DNA from: CAYVQZ01 sp964453435
GTDB taxonomy: Bacteria; Abyssobacteria; SURF-5
Direction: 5' to 3'
NCBI GenBank assembly: GCA_964453435.1
Contig: CAYVQZ010000032.1
Span: 1 to 59,194 of the forward strand
DNA length: 59,194 nt
The notes beneath the pieces are model-generated. The model saw only the letters and a list, made by a program, of their open reading frames with translations. It ran no database searches and was not told where the DNA came from. The number at the start of each line of letters is the position of its first letter. Position 1 is the stretch's first letter. The translations under genes and the position numbers were made by a program. Of this stretch, positions 37,401-44,164 are shown piece after piece.

Positions 37401-37472
37401 ATTCAGTTCGTCGAGACCCATCTCTGCGATGTAAAGACGATTCTCGAAGAACTGGGAAGGAGCGAGGATTAG
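34443..37472 (+). CDS. sacsin/Hsp90-like ATPase with C-terminal zinc-binding region
   Basis: 1009 residues from ATG 34443, chosen because GGAGG precedes it; it overlaps the helicase stop by 11 bases. The N-terminus is a GHKL ATPase of the sacsin type: N-box FVFELLQNAEDAGAS near 37-50, G1 box HDGR near 65, G2 box IGKFGIGFKSVY near 93-104. The middle 700 residues match no domain I know. At the C-terminus two Cys pairs (CQIC near 901, CPLC near 942) flank YYFEAVEAF, the layout of an HNH zinc fold in which the usual His-His is missing. Homologues occur beside helicases in defence islands; no activity is established. The middle is noticeably A+T-rich. Confidence 0.75.
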   Translation: MPSNYDSIRNDEKRKEAILDKALKLLGKMYSDRTHFVFELLQNAEDAGASRVLFQLFEDKLEVFHDGRLFDEKDVRGICGVGEGTKTEDLTQIGKFGIGFKSVYAYTMTPEIHSGDESFRIENYVRPFAVQQQDIGDSWTTLFAFPFNKEDVEPGIACREISTRLRELSARTLLFLRKIKEIKYRLPGGMGGVYRRDETARGRAREVKVTGQNNGEDESESWLIFERPVHVPNPGEDCPRQVPVEIGFFLQRNEGEELEEVARIKDSPLVVFFPTEKETRLGFLIQGPYKTTPARDNIPKEDDWNATLVCETACLMADVLPQLKDLGLLGVSLLEALPIRPDDFLEDGMFYPIFAAVQEALENKELLPADDGSFVSAQNAKLASADWLRKLLGQDQLNLLFQKELKWIHAEVTETGRHELWKYLRDKLKIEEVTPDGFARKVDHAFFKDQSDQWMIDFYSQLPNQKALWKKGDDDGPLRKKPFLRLQDGSHVRPFDDDDKPNAYLPAKTLGDSQLPTVKAEIAFQDEVRRFLVSDLKIPEFDIVAEVIEHVLPKYTSPNLPQTDEHLRDIEKIVEAFQTDSQEKQKRLKDALKETPFILSRSFVSGDEMYRRPDALYFPDDSLEMYFSGNSDVGFVSSTYQESALRIFHDIGVSPKIRVKCNIANGSSDYVSLEYKAGYRRGLSGFDPDISVEGLSHALMNPSIEKSQIIWNKICVPYSRCIKGKVLRSSRQDFSPNASTYKEEELVSERFGKLVMDLAWLPSGNNAFKKPSEISLDELPEQFERNEKLADLLGMKKDIVAKLAEEAGINQETIELARELERNPDILKSVQEQIKRKKGIEFPNQKVVDPERRKSKIIEELQVSPDKQYEPRTRSVRVSEATQYVRTWLQNQYKNENGQIGCQICKKEMPFKKLDGEYYFEAVEAFTKDIFPKEHEAQFLALCPLCAAMYKELVKKDETVMADLREALLNMDSLKVPLRLGDRKTTIQFVETHLCDVKTILEELGRSED

Positions 37473-37500
37473 CAATGGAAGGCAACATGGATGAGAAAGC

Positions 37501-39021
37501 ATGACTACGCATCTCTCAGTACGGTTGGCATGGCATGACCGGGCTTGGGATGGTCACGTATGTGACCTGCCACACCTCAACGCTCATTGTATTGTCCATC
37601 AACACATACGTGAGTCGCGGGATGATGAAAAGGAGCGCGGATCAGCAGGTAAGCCTCTTGCAGAATTGGAGGGTTGGTTGCCCCCATGCTCGCGTGATCC
37701 GGCTGCCTATGCTGAAAAAGGATTTTCGATAACACATCAAGACCCGCTTGAATTTCGGAGACTGCCGGCAGTTTCTGAGGACATTCCTCCCTTCTCATCG
37801 TGTCCGGCTCCTTACCGCTGGATGCGTGAGGAGTTTTTTCAAGAAGTCTGCAAGGCGGAAGATTTATCCCTTCGGGGGCCAGACGATCCGCGAAGTAATG
37901 GTTGGGTTTTTGAGCCTGACCGTCAGCGTGAGCTTCTCAAGCGATTCTGGGGAAAACTTAAGCCAAAGAGGTCACTGGTCTTTTATTATTGTAACCACGG
38001 GAATCCTCTGGATGAGAACTCGCCGCGCATTATTGTCGGTGTTGGAAGAATCTCTGAGGTTGGGCCTCAGCTTTATTTTGGCACAACCACAAAGTACCAG
38101 GATCAGTATCCGGTTTGGTCCCGACGTATTACCCAGGCGTACCCTGATCAGGGGGTGCGCATCCCGTACCAGGAATACCTGCGGGGTGGTTATAACACTG
38201 ATGATATCATCTGCCGAGTTCCACGGAGCGCGCTGCTTCCGTTCTCGTATGGTGGGGAACACGTTTCCGACGACGTCGCGGTCGCCATCATTGAACGCGT
38301 TATACAGTGTGTGGAGCGCGTCAAGGCTGATGGGCGCGTCGCTTCTGATTGGGAACGACGTCTCGATTGGCTAAACGACGTTCTGGCCGAGGCATGGAGC
38401 GGGCGAGGCCCGTTTCCGGGCGCTGGAAGCGTACTCCAGTACCTCGGGTTTTCGAAGGGCACCTCGTTTCAGCGAACTGTGCTGGCACCAATGGCAAAAC
38501 GGGGTGAAAATTCCTGGGACTACGTCTTGTCTATCCTTGAAGGAAGGATCGAACCGGACAAAGGAACGTACAGAACCGGACTCCTCAAAGCGAGAGAGCG
38601 CTGGCGCGTCATAAAAACTCGCCATGCGCTGCTGTCCAAGCTCGCTCGGCTTGAGCTTACCCCTAGCCAAGTTGAGCGGATCGCCAATCCCGACCTGCGG
38701 GCAGCAAGCGGAATTGACGCGACCGAGAAGGACTTGCTCGCCAATCCCTACATCCTATCCGAGTGCGACCTTGGGTCGGCGGACTCCGATCCCGTGGAGA
38801 TGGAGACAGTTGATCATGGCTTGAGGCCCGAAGGGGATGCCGCGCTGTTTCCCGATGCCGACGAGATCTCTCACGACGACCGAGGATGTGGTCGCCACGG
38901 GTCTTGTCCCGTGTTGAGCTATCCCACTCTTCAGCGTGCGCGTTCTGACCTGAGAAGAGAGAAGAAGTCAAGATGTTTTGGACGGAGCTTTGATGGCCAG
39001 CAAGAGAGGATTGGAAGCTGA
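37501..39021 (+). pseudogene. truncated N-terminal part of a RecD-like helicase family protein
   Basis: 506 codons. Residues 1 to about 455 (VRLAWHDRAWDGHVCDLPHL, SSCPAPYRWMREEFFQEV, RSLVFYYCNHGNP, DVAVAIIERVIQCVERVK) match the long N-terminal region of a family of roughly 1100-residue proteins that I recall as ending in a RecD-type SF1 helicase. Here the match stops at DADEISHDDR near 38880, where those proteins continue toward the helicase. The last 50 residues are Cys/Arg/Ser-rich, unlike the rest, and run into the start of the next gene. No Walker A motif is present. A deletion that fused it to the SEC-C gene is the simplest reading. The family call is from memory and moderate. Confidence 0.55.
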
Positions 39022-39754
39022 TATGATTGGTTTGTCTGGCAAATATGAAGGCGATAAGTGGATGAACGAGCGTCTTAAGAAACTCGGCTCCAAGAGAACA
39101 ATCCATGAAGTTTACGGACTTCTGCACGGCTGCATTGCCGCAACCCGGATGGTCATGCCGTCCCAATATTTCAAGCTGATATTTGATGAAGAGGGAGCGG
39201 CTTTGGAGACAGAAAATGAGGCGAAGGAGTTTCTCGGAAATCTGATGAATTTATGGAACCTCATTGCTAAGTGGCAACCCGAAACGACGCCGTTTCTTCA
39301 GCCCGCTGTCCGGTATCCTAACACGCGCGAAGGATTAAAAGATCGCACTACTCAATATGCGTCTCTCATCGACTATTTTATTAAGGGACTTGACCTCGGC
39401 GGGACCTATGAATCAGACTTTTCCGATGATGCTCTCAGCGCGCTTGAAATGCTTTCTGAGGCTGGGGCGTTCCTTAAAGAGTATGCGAGGCTTGCAGAAA
39501 CAGACAAGAGCGACATAGGTGTTGAGGAAGCGTTCGAAATGATCGGGAAGCTGGAAGACATCGCAGGCGATTGTATTGCCCAAATAAATATCGGGTTAAA
39601 GGACGCAAGGATGCGCAATGTCCAGGAAATGCAACAATTTACTTCAAGGAACAAAGAGGCGCGACGGGCCGGAAGCAATAAAGTCGGCAGGAATGAGCCC
39701 TGTCCGTGCGGGAGCGGCAAGAAGTACAAAAAATGTTGCGGACTGAAGCACTGA
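38993..39754 (+). CDS. SEC-C motif protein
   Basis: 253 residues from ATG 38993 (GGAG lies just upstream); a TTG at 38978 is possible. Residues 1-200 are mostly helical and YecA/UPF0149-like in outline (HEVYGLLHGCIAATRMV, DDALSALEMLSEAGAFLKEY). The C-terminus is a textbook SEC-C zinc motif: VGRNEPCPCGSGKKYKKCC. SEC-C tails bind zinc and often contact ribosomes or SecB. It starts inside the end of the truncated RecD-like gene, so it either belongs to the same operon or was joined to it by the deletion. Confidence 0.8.
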   Translation: MASKRGLEADMIGLSGKYEGDKWMNERLKKLGSKRTIHEVYGLLHGCIAATRMVMPSQYFKLIFDEEGAALETENEAKEFLGNLMNLWNLIAKWQPETTPFLQPAVRYPNTREGLKDRTTQYASLIDYFIKGLDLGGTYESDFSDDALSALEMLSEAGAFLKEYARLAETDKSDIGVEEAFEMIGKLEDIAGDCIAQINIGLKDARMRNVQEMQQFTSRNKEARRAGSNKVGRNEPCPCGSGKKYKKCCGLKH

Positions 39755-39839
39755 TTATTTCTATTCGCATGACGGGCTGGTCAATAGATAACCGTGGATA
39801 CTGGATGCATCAGGACAAAAGATAGAGGCGCGAAAAGAA

Positions 39840-39950
39840 ATGACCAAGCGCTTCGAGCCTGTTTTCACGATCACCAACCGGATCACCGCCGGGCGCATCG
39901 AGCGCACACAGTGGGTTCATTGCAAAATCGTCGAGGTAGGAAAAGACTGA
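39840..39950 (+). pseudogene. remnant of a Fic-family protein N-terminus
   Basis: 36 codons. MTKRFEPVFTITNRITAG followed by RIERT matches the opening of Fic AMP-transferases of the kind whose N-terminus reads FxPxFxITxxITxxLxxIERAR. After RIERT the frame changes character (QWVHCKIVEVGKD) and stops; no HPFxxGNGR motif is present downstream. The rest of the 270-base interval up to 40027 holds no gene. Confidence 0.45.
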
Positions 39951-40027
39951 TGGCGGGCCCGAGGGAAAAATCTGCGAAGATGCTTTGATCCGGGAGAATT
40001 GTATCTATCCAGCCCCGCATCCGGCTT

Positions 40028-40597
40028 ATGCGGTCCTTTGACGAGCGGAGTCACAGCTACCTGGGATATGTGCTTCGGGTTGAAGGGACAGTCGGTGATG
40101 AACCTGGCGAATTCCAAGTTGCGCTGGGGAAGGCCGCACAAGCGAAGCATCGTTTCCAGGCAGGTATGGAGGCAAGTGGTCAGGCGGTTCCGGTTCCTGA
40201 TCCGCAGCTTGAGACGGCCGGATTCTACAAGGCAAGCGGTTTAAAGATACTGAGAGATGCTGAAGGCGAGTCCCCGACTGGTCCACCGTTCCATGGTGAA
40301 CCACCTGACTTGGAAACCTATCGCAGCCGTGGACATCGGCGTCCGGACACCCGGACTTATGACGCCAAGTGCACGAGCTGTATCTGGGGCTGCCGGATGC
40401 CGGTGGAGATGATCATCGACCACTGGAATCCGTCCAAGAAACGGTGCCGTCTCGAGACCTTCTGTTACGGCCCGAAAAGCTGCGCTCTTTATAAGGCCGG
40501 ACCGACACGCAAGGCGCCGGGGCGAAAGGGCATGTCCTACACCGAGGAGGACTGGATCGACGAAGACGCAACCGCTCACCGAGGGCCTGATGAGTGA
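40028..40597 (+). CDS. uncharacterised Cys-rich protein linked to ADP-ribosylglycohydrolase
   Basis: 189 residues, no domain recognised. The N-terminal part is plain; residues 120-165 hold a cluster of cysteines (KCTSCIWGC, RCRLETFCYGPKSC) that could bind zinc or an Fe-S centre, together with MPVEMIIDHW. The tail is acidic (YTEEDWIDEDATAH). It overlaps the start of the ADP-ribosylglycohydrolase gene by 8 bases, so the two are co-translated and probably act together. I do not assign a function. Confidence 0.65.
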   Translation: MRSFDERSHSYLGYVLRVEGTVGDEPGEFQVALGKAAQAKHRFQAGMEASGQAVPVPDPQLETAGFYKASGLKILRDAEGESPTGPPFHGEPPDLETYRSRGHRRPDTRTYDAKCTSCIWGCRMPVEMIIDHWNPSKKRCRLETFCYGPKSCALYKAGPTRKAPGRKGMSYTEEDWIDEDATAHRGPDE

Positions 40598-41555
40598 CTC
40601 AATACGCCAGGCAGAGATGTTGGAACGGGCTCAAGGCTGCCTCCTCGGACAGCTCGCCGGTGATGCGTTGGGAAGCTTGGTTGAGTTTCAGACGCCCGAC
40701 CAGATCCAACGGGAGTATCCCAACGGCGTCCGGGAACTTGCCGACGGGGGGGCCTGGAACACGATTGCCGGCCAACCGACCGACGATTCCGAGATGGCTC
40801 TGTTGCTGGCCCGCATGCTGGCGGATCAGGGGCGGTATGATCCCGTGGAAGCCAGAAAAGCGTACATCTTTTGGCTGGACTCCGGACCCTTCGATTGCGG
40901 CATGACCGTTGCCAGCGGTCTGCGGGGACGACCCAATCCCGACAGCCAGGCCAATGGGGCGATGATGCGGATCAGCCCGCTGGGTATCTTTGGGGCCAAC
41001 CATGATTTGGAGCATGTGGCCGAGTGGGCGCGACAGGATGCCGCGATCACCCATCCCCATCCGGTTTGCCAGCAAGCCAACGCATTGTTCACGATGGCGA
41101 TTGCCCATGCCGTCCGCCATGGGGGCGACGCCCGAAACCTGTACGAGCAGATCGTGACCTGGGCTGAAGACATGGAGGTGGATGGGAGCCTCCTGGAGGC
41201 GGTCCGAGGTGCGGCCGAAGCACCGCCCGCCGACTATGTCCACCAGCAGGGGTGGGTCCTGACGGCATTCCGCAACGCCCTGTGGCAGCTTCTGCATGCC
41301 CCGAACCTGGAGGAAGCCGTTGTGGACACCGTCATGCGCGGCGGAGACACCGACACCAACGCCGCCATCTGTGGCGCGCTTCTTGGCGCTGTGTGGGGTC
41401 TGAACGAGATTCCCGCGCAATGGTCCGAATGCGTGCTGAACTGCCGCCCTGCGGCCGGACAACCGCAGGTGCGCCGTCCTCGCCCGGAGTGCTTCTGGCC
41501 CGTGGATGCATTCGAGCTGACGGAGCGACTACTCAAATCGGGAGAGGCGCGATGA
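40590..41555 (+). CDS. ADP-ribosylglycohydrolase (DraG/ARH family)
   Basis: 321 residues, a full-length domain. Metal-binding acidic residues lie in the family positions: GDALGSLVEF near residue 24, GQPTDDSEMALLLAR near 60, and the C-terminal VMRGGDTDTNAAICGALLGA near 245. It removes ADP-ribose from arginine or another acceptor, reversing ADP-ribosylation, or cleaves a related N-glycosidic bond. It is between the Cys-rich gene (8-base overlap) and a clipped HNH gene (ATGA overlap). No ADP-ribosyltransferase is seen in the window, so the target is unknown. Confidence 0.9.
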   Translation: MSDSIRQAEMLERAQGCLLGQLAGDALGSLVEFQTPDQIQREYPNGVRELADGGAWNTIAGQPTDDSEMALLLARMLADQGRYDPVEARKAYIFWLDSGPFDCGMTVASGLRGRPNPDSQANGAMMRISPLGIFGANHDLEHVAEWARQDAAITHPHPVCQQANALFTMAIAHAVRHGGDARNLYEQIVTWAEDMEVDGSLLEAVRGAAEAPPADYVHQQGWVLTAFRNALWQLLHAPNLEEAVVDTVMRGGDTDTNAAICGALLGAVWGLNEIPAQWSECVLNCRPAAGQPQVRRPRPECFWPVDAFELTERLLKSGEAR

Positions 41556-41656
41556 GCTTCCCAAAGGATGTCGTCGACTTAGCCCTTGTCGCCGCAGGAC
41601 GCTGCTGTTGCATCTGCCACAAGTTATGCAGTGACCGAATCTATTCACACCCGTAA
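41552..41656 (+). pseudogene. 5' fragment of an HNH endonuclease gene
   Basis: 34 residues: MSFPKDVVDLALVAAGRCCC then ICHKLCSDRIYSHP. The opening CCCICH..C is the zinc-binding start of a common HNH nuclease family, whose members continue K.ELHHI; here the frame ends before the His-His. Start and ADP-ribosylglycohydrolase stop overlap as ATGA, so the original operon had three genes. The sequence just after holds the ribosome binding site of the next, unrelated gene, marking a deletion junction near 41620. Confidence 0.65.
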
Positions 41657-41670
41657 GGAGATTTTCCACA

Positions 41671-42417
41671 GTGGACATCCCACGAATATTCAACATCACC
41701 GAAAGCGCTCACCGCATCCACAACCCGATCACACCCGAAAAGCTCGCCACTCTCGGCGCGGCGCTGCGTCTGGAATCGGGGGCCCGGGTGCTCGACCTCG
41801 GCAGCGGTTCGGGGGAGATGCTGTGCACTTGGGCGCGTGACCACGGCGTCATCGGTACCGGGATCGACATGAGCCAGTTGTTCACCGAGCAAGCGAAACG
41901 CCGTGCTGAAGAACTCGGTGTCGCCGATCGAGTCGAGTTCATCCATGGCGATGCTACCGGCTACGTCGCCGACGAAAAGGTCGATGTGGCGGCCTGTGTC
42001 GGTGCCACATGGATCGGTGGAGGAGTAGCCGGCACTATCGAGCTTCTGGCGCGGAGCCTGCGCACCGGAGGGATCATCCTCATCGGCGAGCCCCACTGGC
42101 GGCAGTTACCGCCGACGGAAGATATTGCCAAAGGGTGTCTTGCCAACTCAATCTCCGACTTTCTCATGCTTCCGGAACTTCTCGCGTCTTTCGGCCGCCT
42201 TGGCTACGACGTCGTTGAAATGGTTCTGGCTGACCAAGACGGTTGGGACAGATATGAGGCGGCCAAATGGCTCACCATGCGCCGATGGCTTGAAAACAAT
42301 CCCGACGACGAGTTCGCGAAAGATGTTCGAGCCAAACTAACCTCCGAACCCGAGCGCTACGCAACTTACACGCGTGAGTACCTGGGTTGGGGTGTGTTCG
42401 CGCTGATGACGCGGTGA
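41671..42417 (+). CDS. class I SAM-dependent methyltransferase
   Basis: 248 residues with a GTG start; AAGGAG lies at 41655-41660. Motif I is ARVLDLGSGSGEMLC near residue 40, the acidic end of strand 2 is GTGIDMSQLF, and motif IV/post-I appears as VEFIHGDATGYVADEKVDVAACVGATWI; the LIGEPHW segment follows strand 5. The Ubi/Coq-like fold usually methylates a small molecule. The substrate is not readable. It starts 15 bases after the clipped HNH frame and looks newly joined to it. Confidence 0.85.
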   Translation: MDIPRIFNITESAHRIHNPITPEKLATLGAALRLESGARVLDLGSGSGEMLCTWARDHGVIGTGIDMSQLFTEQAKRRAEELGVADRVEFIHGDATGYVADEKVDVAACVGATWIGGGVAGTIELLARSLRTGGIILIGEPHWRQLPPTEDIAKGCLANSISDFLMLPELLASFGRLGYDVVEMVLADQDGWDRYEAAKWLTMRRWLENNPDDEFAKDVRAKLTSEPERYATYTREYLGWGVFALMTR

Positions 42418-42778
42418 TGAGGGGATTACCGGGCGACTCAGAAAGTGGGGAAAATCCAATCATGCCTGACAACTCATTCACTGCGTTTGCGGCCTCATTA
42501 TCGATATGCGGTGGTTGAGACTGGGGGTGTTATTGTGCGGATGGTCCTGAGCGAATACATGGCTTGCGAGGTCGTATGGGAGATGTAAAATTCCACCCCG
42601 AAAACCGCGTTCGTTGATGGCTGTCGGAAATCGGGAATCTTTTAGGCATAGAAGCGGAAATCATAATCAACACCGCTTCCGCCTCATCGGGAGCGGCCTG
42701 GTCTTTGATAACCCGCTGATATTGAATGACTTCGGTTAACCGCGGGAGAAAGAGAACGGTTATGAAGAGGGTTGCACA

Positions 42779-42800
42779 CGGGGAGCGCAAACTCAAAAGG
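42779..42800 (+). repeat. fragment of the tRNA-like remnant and its terminator
   Basis: Identical to 27755-27776 over 22 bases, covering the acceptor 3' end (CGGGGAGC) and the left arm of the terminator stem. The right arm is missing and the upstream tRNA sequence is unrecognisable. Confidence 0.65.
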
Positions 42801-42836
42801 TAAAGACTGATTCCTTAGACTTGTTCGCCTTCAGGA

Positions 42837-42866
42837 AATCGATAATCTCATCAGGGAGCTGGAGAA
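42837..42866 (+). repeat. left direct repeat flanking the Phd/PIN cassette
   Basis: 30 bases matching 43894-43923 at 28 positions. Read in frame it encodes a short helix-like segment (IDNLIRELEK), so it may come from an old gene. With its partner it brackets the toxin-antitoxin genes. Confidence 0.6.
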
Positions 42867-42934
42867 AGGGCGGACGGTAATGATGAATGAGGAAGAACCG
42901 CAGGCCTCTTTCATAATGAAAACCCCTGGATTGG

Positions 42935-42955
42935 ATTCCCGATCAGGGCGGGAAT
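42935..42955. repeat. REP-like hairpin
   Basis: ATTCCCG (42935-42941), 7-base loop, CGGGAAT (42949-42955), perfect arms. This is the common form of short palindromic repeats found between genes in many bacteria. Confidence 0.5.
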
Positions 42956-43034
42956 GACAGACAAATCGCACCATCTCCGAACGGAGAAACGCACTCGAAC
43001 ACGACCCGCATGTTCTGCTGTCCCCTTGTTCTGC

Positions 43035-43063
43035 TTGATTCACCCTAAAATCGGATATATAAT
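43035..43063 (+). promoter_or_regulatory. promoter of the toxin-antitoxin operon
   Basis: TTGATT (43035-43040), 17-base spacer, perfect TATAAT (43058-43063). The antitoxin ATG is 34 bases downstream with AAAGGAGG (43086-43092) before it. Confidence 0.7.
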
Positions 43064-43078
43064 ATAGTCATACTATAT
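43062..43078. promoter_or_regulatory. autoregulatory operator of the toxin-antitoxin operon
   Basis: ATATAGT-CAT-ACTATAT, a perfect inverted repeat with 7-base arms that begins on the last bases of the -10 box. Phd-type antitoxins bind such palindromes as dimers and repress their own operon. Confidence 0.65.
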
Positions 43079-43096
43079 GACCATAAAGGAGGCCAT

Positions 43097-43363
43097 ATGA
43101 AAGCCATCACAGTGAGCATAGCCGAAGGGAAGAGAGACTTCAGTCGCCTGATAAAAGAAGTCGCCGAAAATAATGAAGATATTGTCGTGACCAAGAGGGG
43201 CAAGCCCATGGCGGTGATTGTTCCCTACGGTGAATACCGACACTCCAGGAAAATGGAGGCGCACCAGAAAATACTGGAATCAAGGGCGGCCTATGTGAAG
43301 GCCGGAGTCTCGGCCAGCGAGGTCTACAGAGAAACCAGGGATGAACTCGAGAAAAGGAAATGA
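43097..43363 (+). CDS. Phd/YefM-type antitoxin
   Basis: 88 residues. The N-terminus (MKAITVSIAEGKRDFSRLIK) is the Phd/YefM DNA-binding and dimer domain, with the family segment IVVTKRGKPMAVIVPYGEY. The C-terminal helices (SEVYRETRDELEKRK) would cover the toxin. It overlaps the PIN toxin gene by 4 bases (ATGA). Regulation is likely by its own binding to the palindrome at 43062-43078. The ribosome binding site AAAGGAGG is strong, which favours antitoxin excess. Confidence 0.88.
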   Translation: MKAITVSIAEGKRDFSRLIKEVAENNEDIVVTKRGKPMAVIVPYGEYRHSRKMEAHQKILESRAAYVKAGVSASEVYRETRDELEKRK

Positions 43364-43791
43364 AGCGCATCGTCATCGACGCGAGCGTGGCCCTCAAGTG
43401 GTATCTCTCAGATGAAGAGCATGGGAGCAAGGCTCTCGACATTCTTGCGGGCCATGTCTCGGACCGCCTCTCTCTTCACGCTCCGGCGCTCCTTGAGTTC
43501 GAGGTGGCAAACGGCCTTGCCATAGCAAAGAGGCGCGCCAGGGTCGCGGACGAAAACGCGCTAAAGGCGATGGATGGCTTTCTTGGTCTCGGCATTGCCC
43601 TTCACCCACTCTCGCCTCACTTTCAGAAGGTTCTCGAATACGCGGGCCAGTATAACATTTCTGCTTATGACGCCGCTTACGTAGCCCTTGCCGATGACCT
43701 GAAGAGCCAGCTTGTAACCGCTGACAGACAACTCTTCAACTCGACCCGGAAACTCAGGTTTGTTGAATGGATCGCGCAGTTCCGCGCATGA
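43360..43791 (+). CDS. PIN-domain (VapC-like) toxin
   Basis: 143 residues. Acidic active-site residues are in place: IDASVALKWYLSDEE (Asp near residue 6), LEFEVANGLAIAKRR (Glu near 44), YNISAYDAAYVALAD (Asp near 103) and LVTADRQLFN (Asp near 119). PIN toxins cut tRNA or rRNA and stop growth when the antitoxin is lost. Start and antitoxin stop overlap, so the pair is co-translated. The cassette is bracketed by 30-base direct repeats. Confidence 0.9.
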   Translation: MKRIVIDASVALKWYLSDEEHGSKALDILAGHVSDRLSLHAPALLEFEVANGLAIAKRRARVADENALKAMDGFLGLGIALHPLSPHFQKVLEYAGQYNISAYDAAYVALADDLKSQLVTADRQLFNSTRKLRFVEWIAQFRA

Positions 43792-44164
43792 TTCGCCGAA
43801 TATTCCGCAAACACGGAGCCACGCATCCGCGTGACCTTCGGCCCATGAATCCGTGTCCCCGGAATTCTCTCCGGCCTGTGTTTGCGTTTCGGTAATCGAT
43901 AATCTCATCAGGAAGCTTGAGAATGTCCGGTTTACGAAATTGCATAGGTTCTCATCTTGTAGAATCAAACAACCCTATGATACCATTGCAGGCACGCAAA
44001 TAATCTTAAAGATATCGCGGTATAGCGCCCCAGGCCTGCATTCAAGCCGTCCGCACGCCGACATCGGATGATGAGGAAGTTTAACTCAGGAAACAGTCAG
44101 ACCTGGATCATACGCTAGCGCCGGCGCCGGCTAAAACTTTATCGATTTCAAGGAGAATTTTCGA
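43792..44164. other. intergenic between toxin and P-type ATPase
   Basis: No gene recognised. The right copy of the 30-base direct repeat lies at 43894-43923. A+T-rich sequence at 43960-44020 may hold the ATPase promoter. The ribosome binding site AAGGAG of the ATPase is at 44150-44155. Confidence 0.45.
43894..43923 (+). repeat. right direct repeat flanking the Phd/PIN cassette
   Basis: 28 of 30 bases match 42837-42866. A shorter related stretch (17 of 18 bases) is at 48498-48515. Confidence 0.6.

Larger units (their letters stand above)
42418..43034. other. intergenic with repeat fragments
   Basis: About 620 bases with no supported gene. Contents: 42779-42800, identical over 22 bases to the tRNA-like remnant end plus left terminator arm at 27755-27776; 42837-42866, a direct repeat also at 43894-43923; 42935-42955, a hairpin ATTCCCG-7-CGGGAAT of the dispersed REP kind. 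Confidence 0.6.

Noticed and set aside
42831..43043. 70-residue minus-strand frame with CHSRPDRESN
   Set aside because: Arises from the REP-like hairpin at 42935-42955 and the direct repeat; typical false frame.
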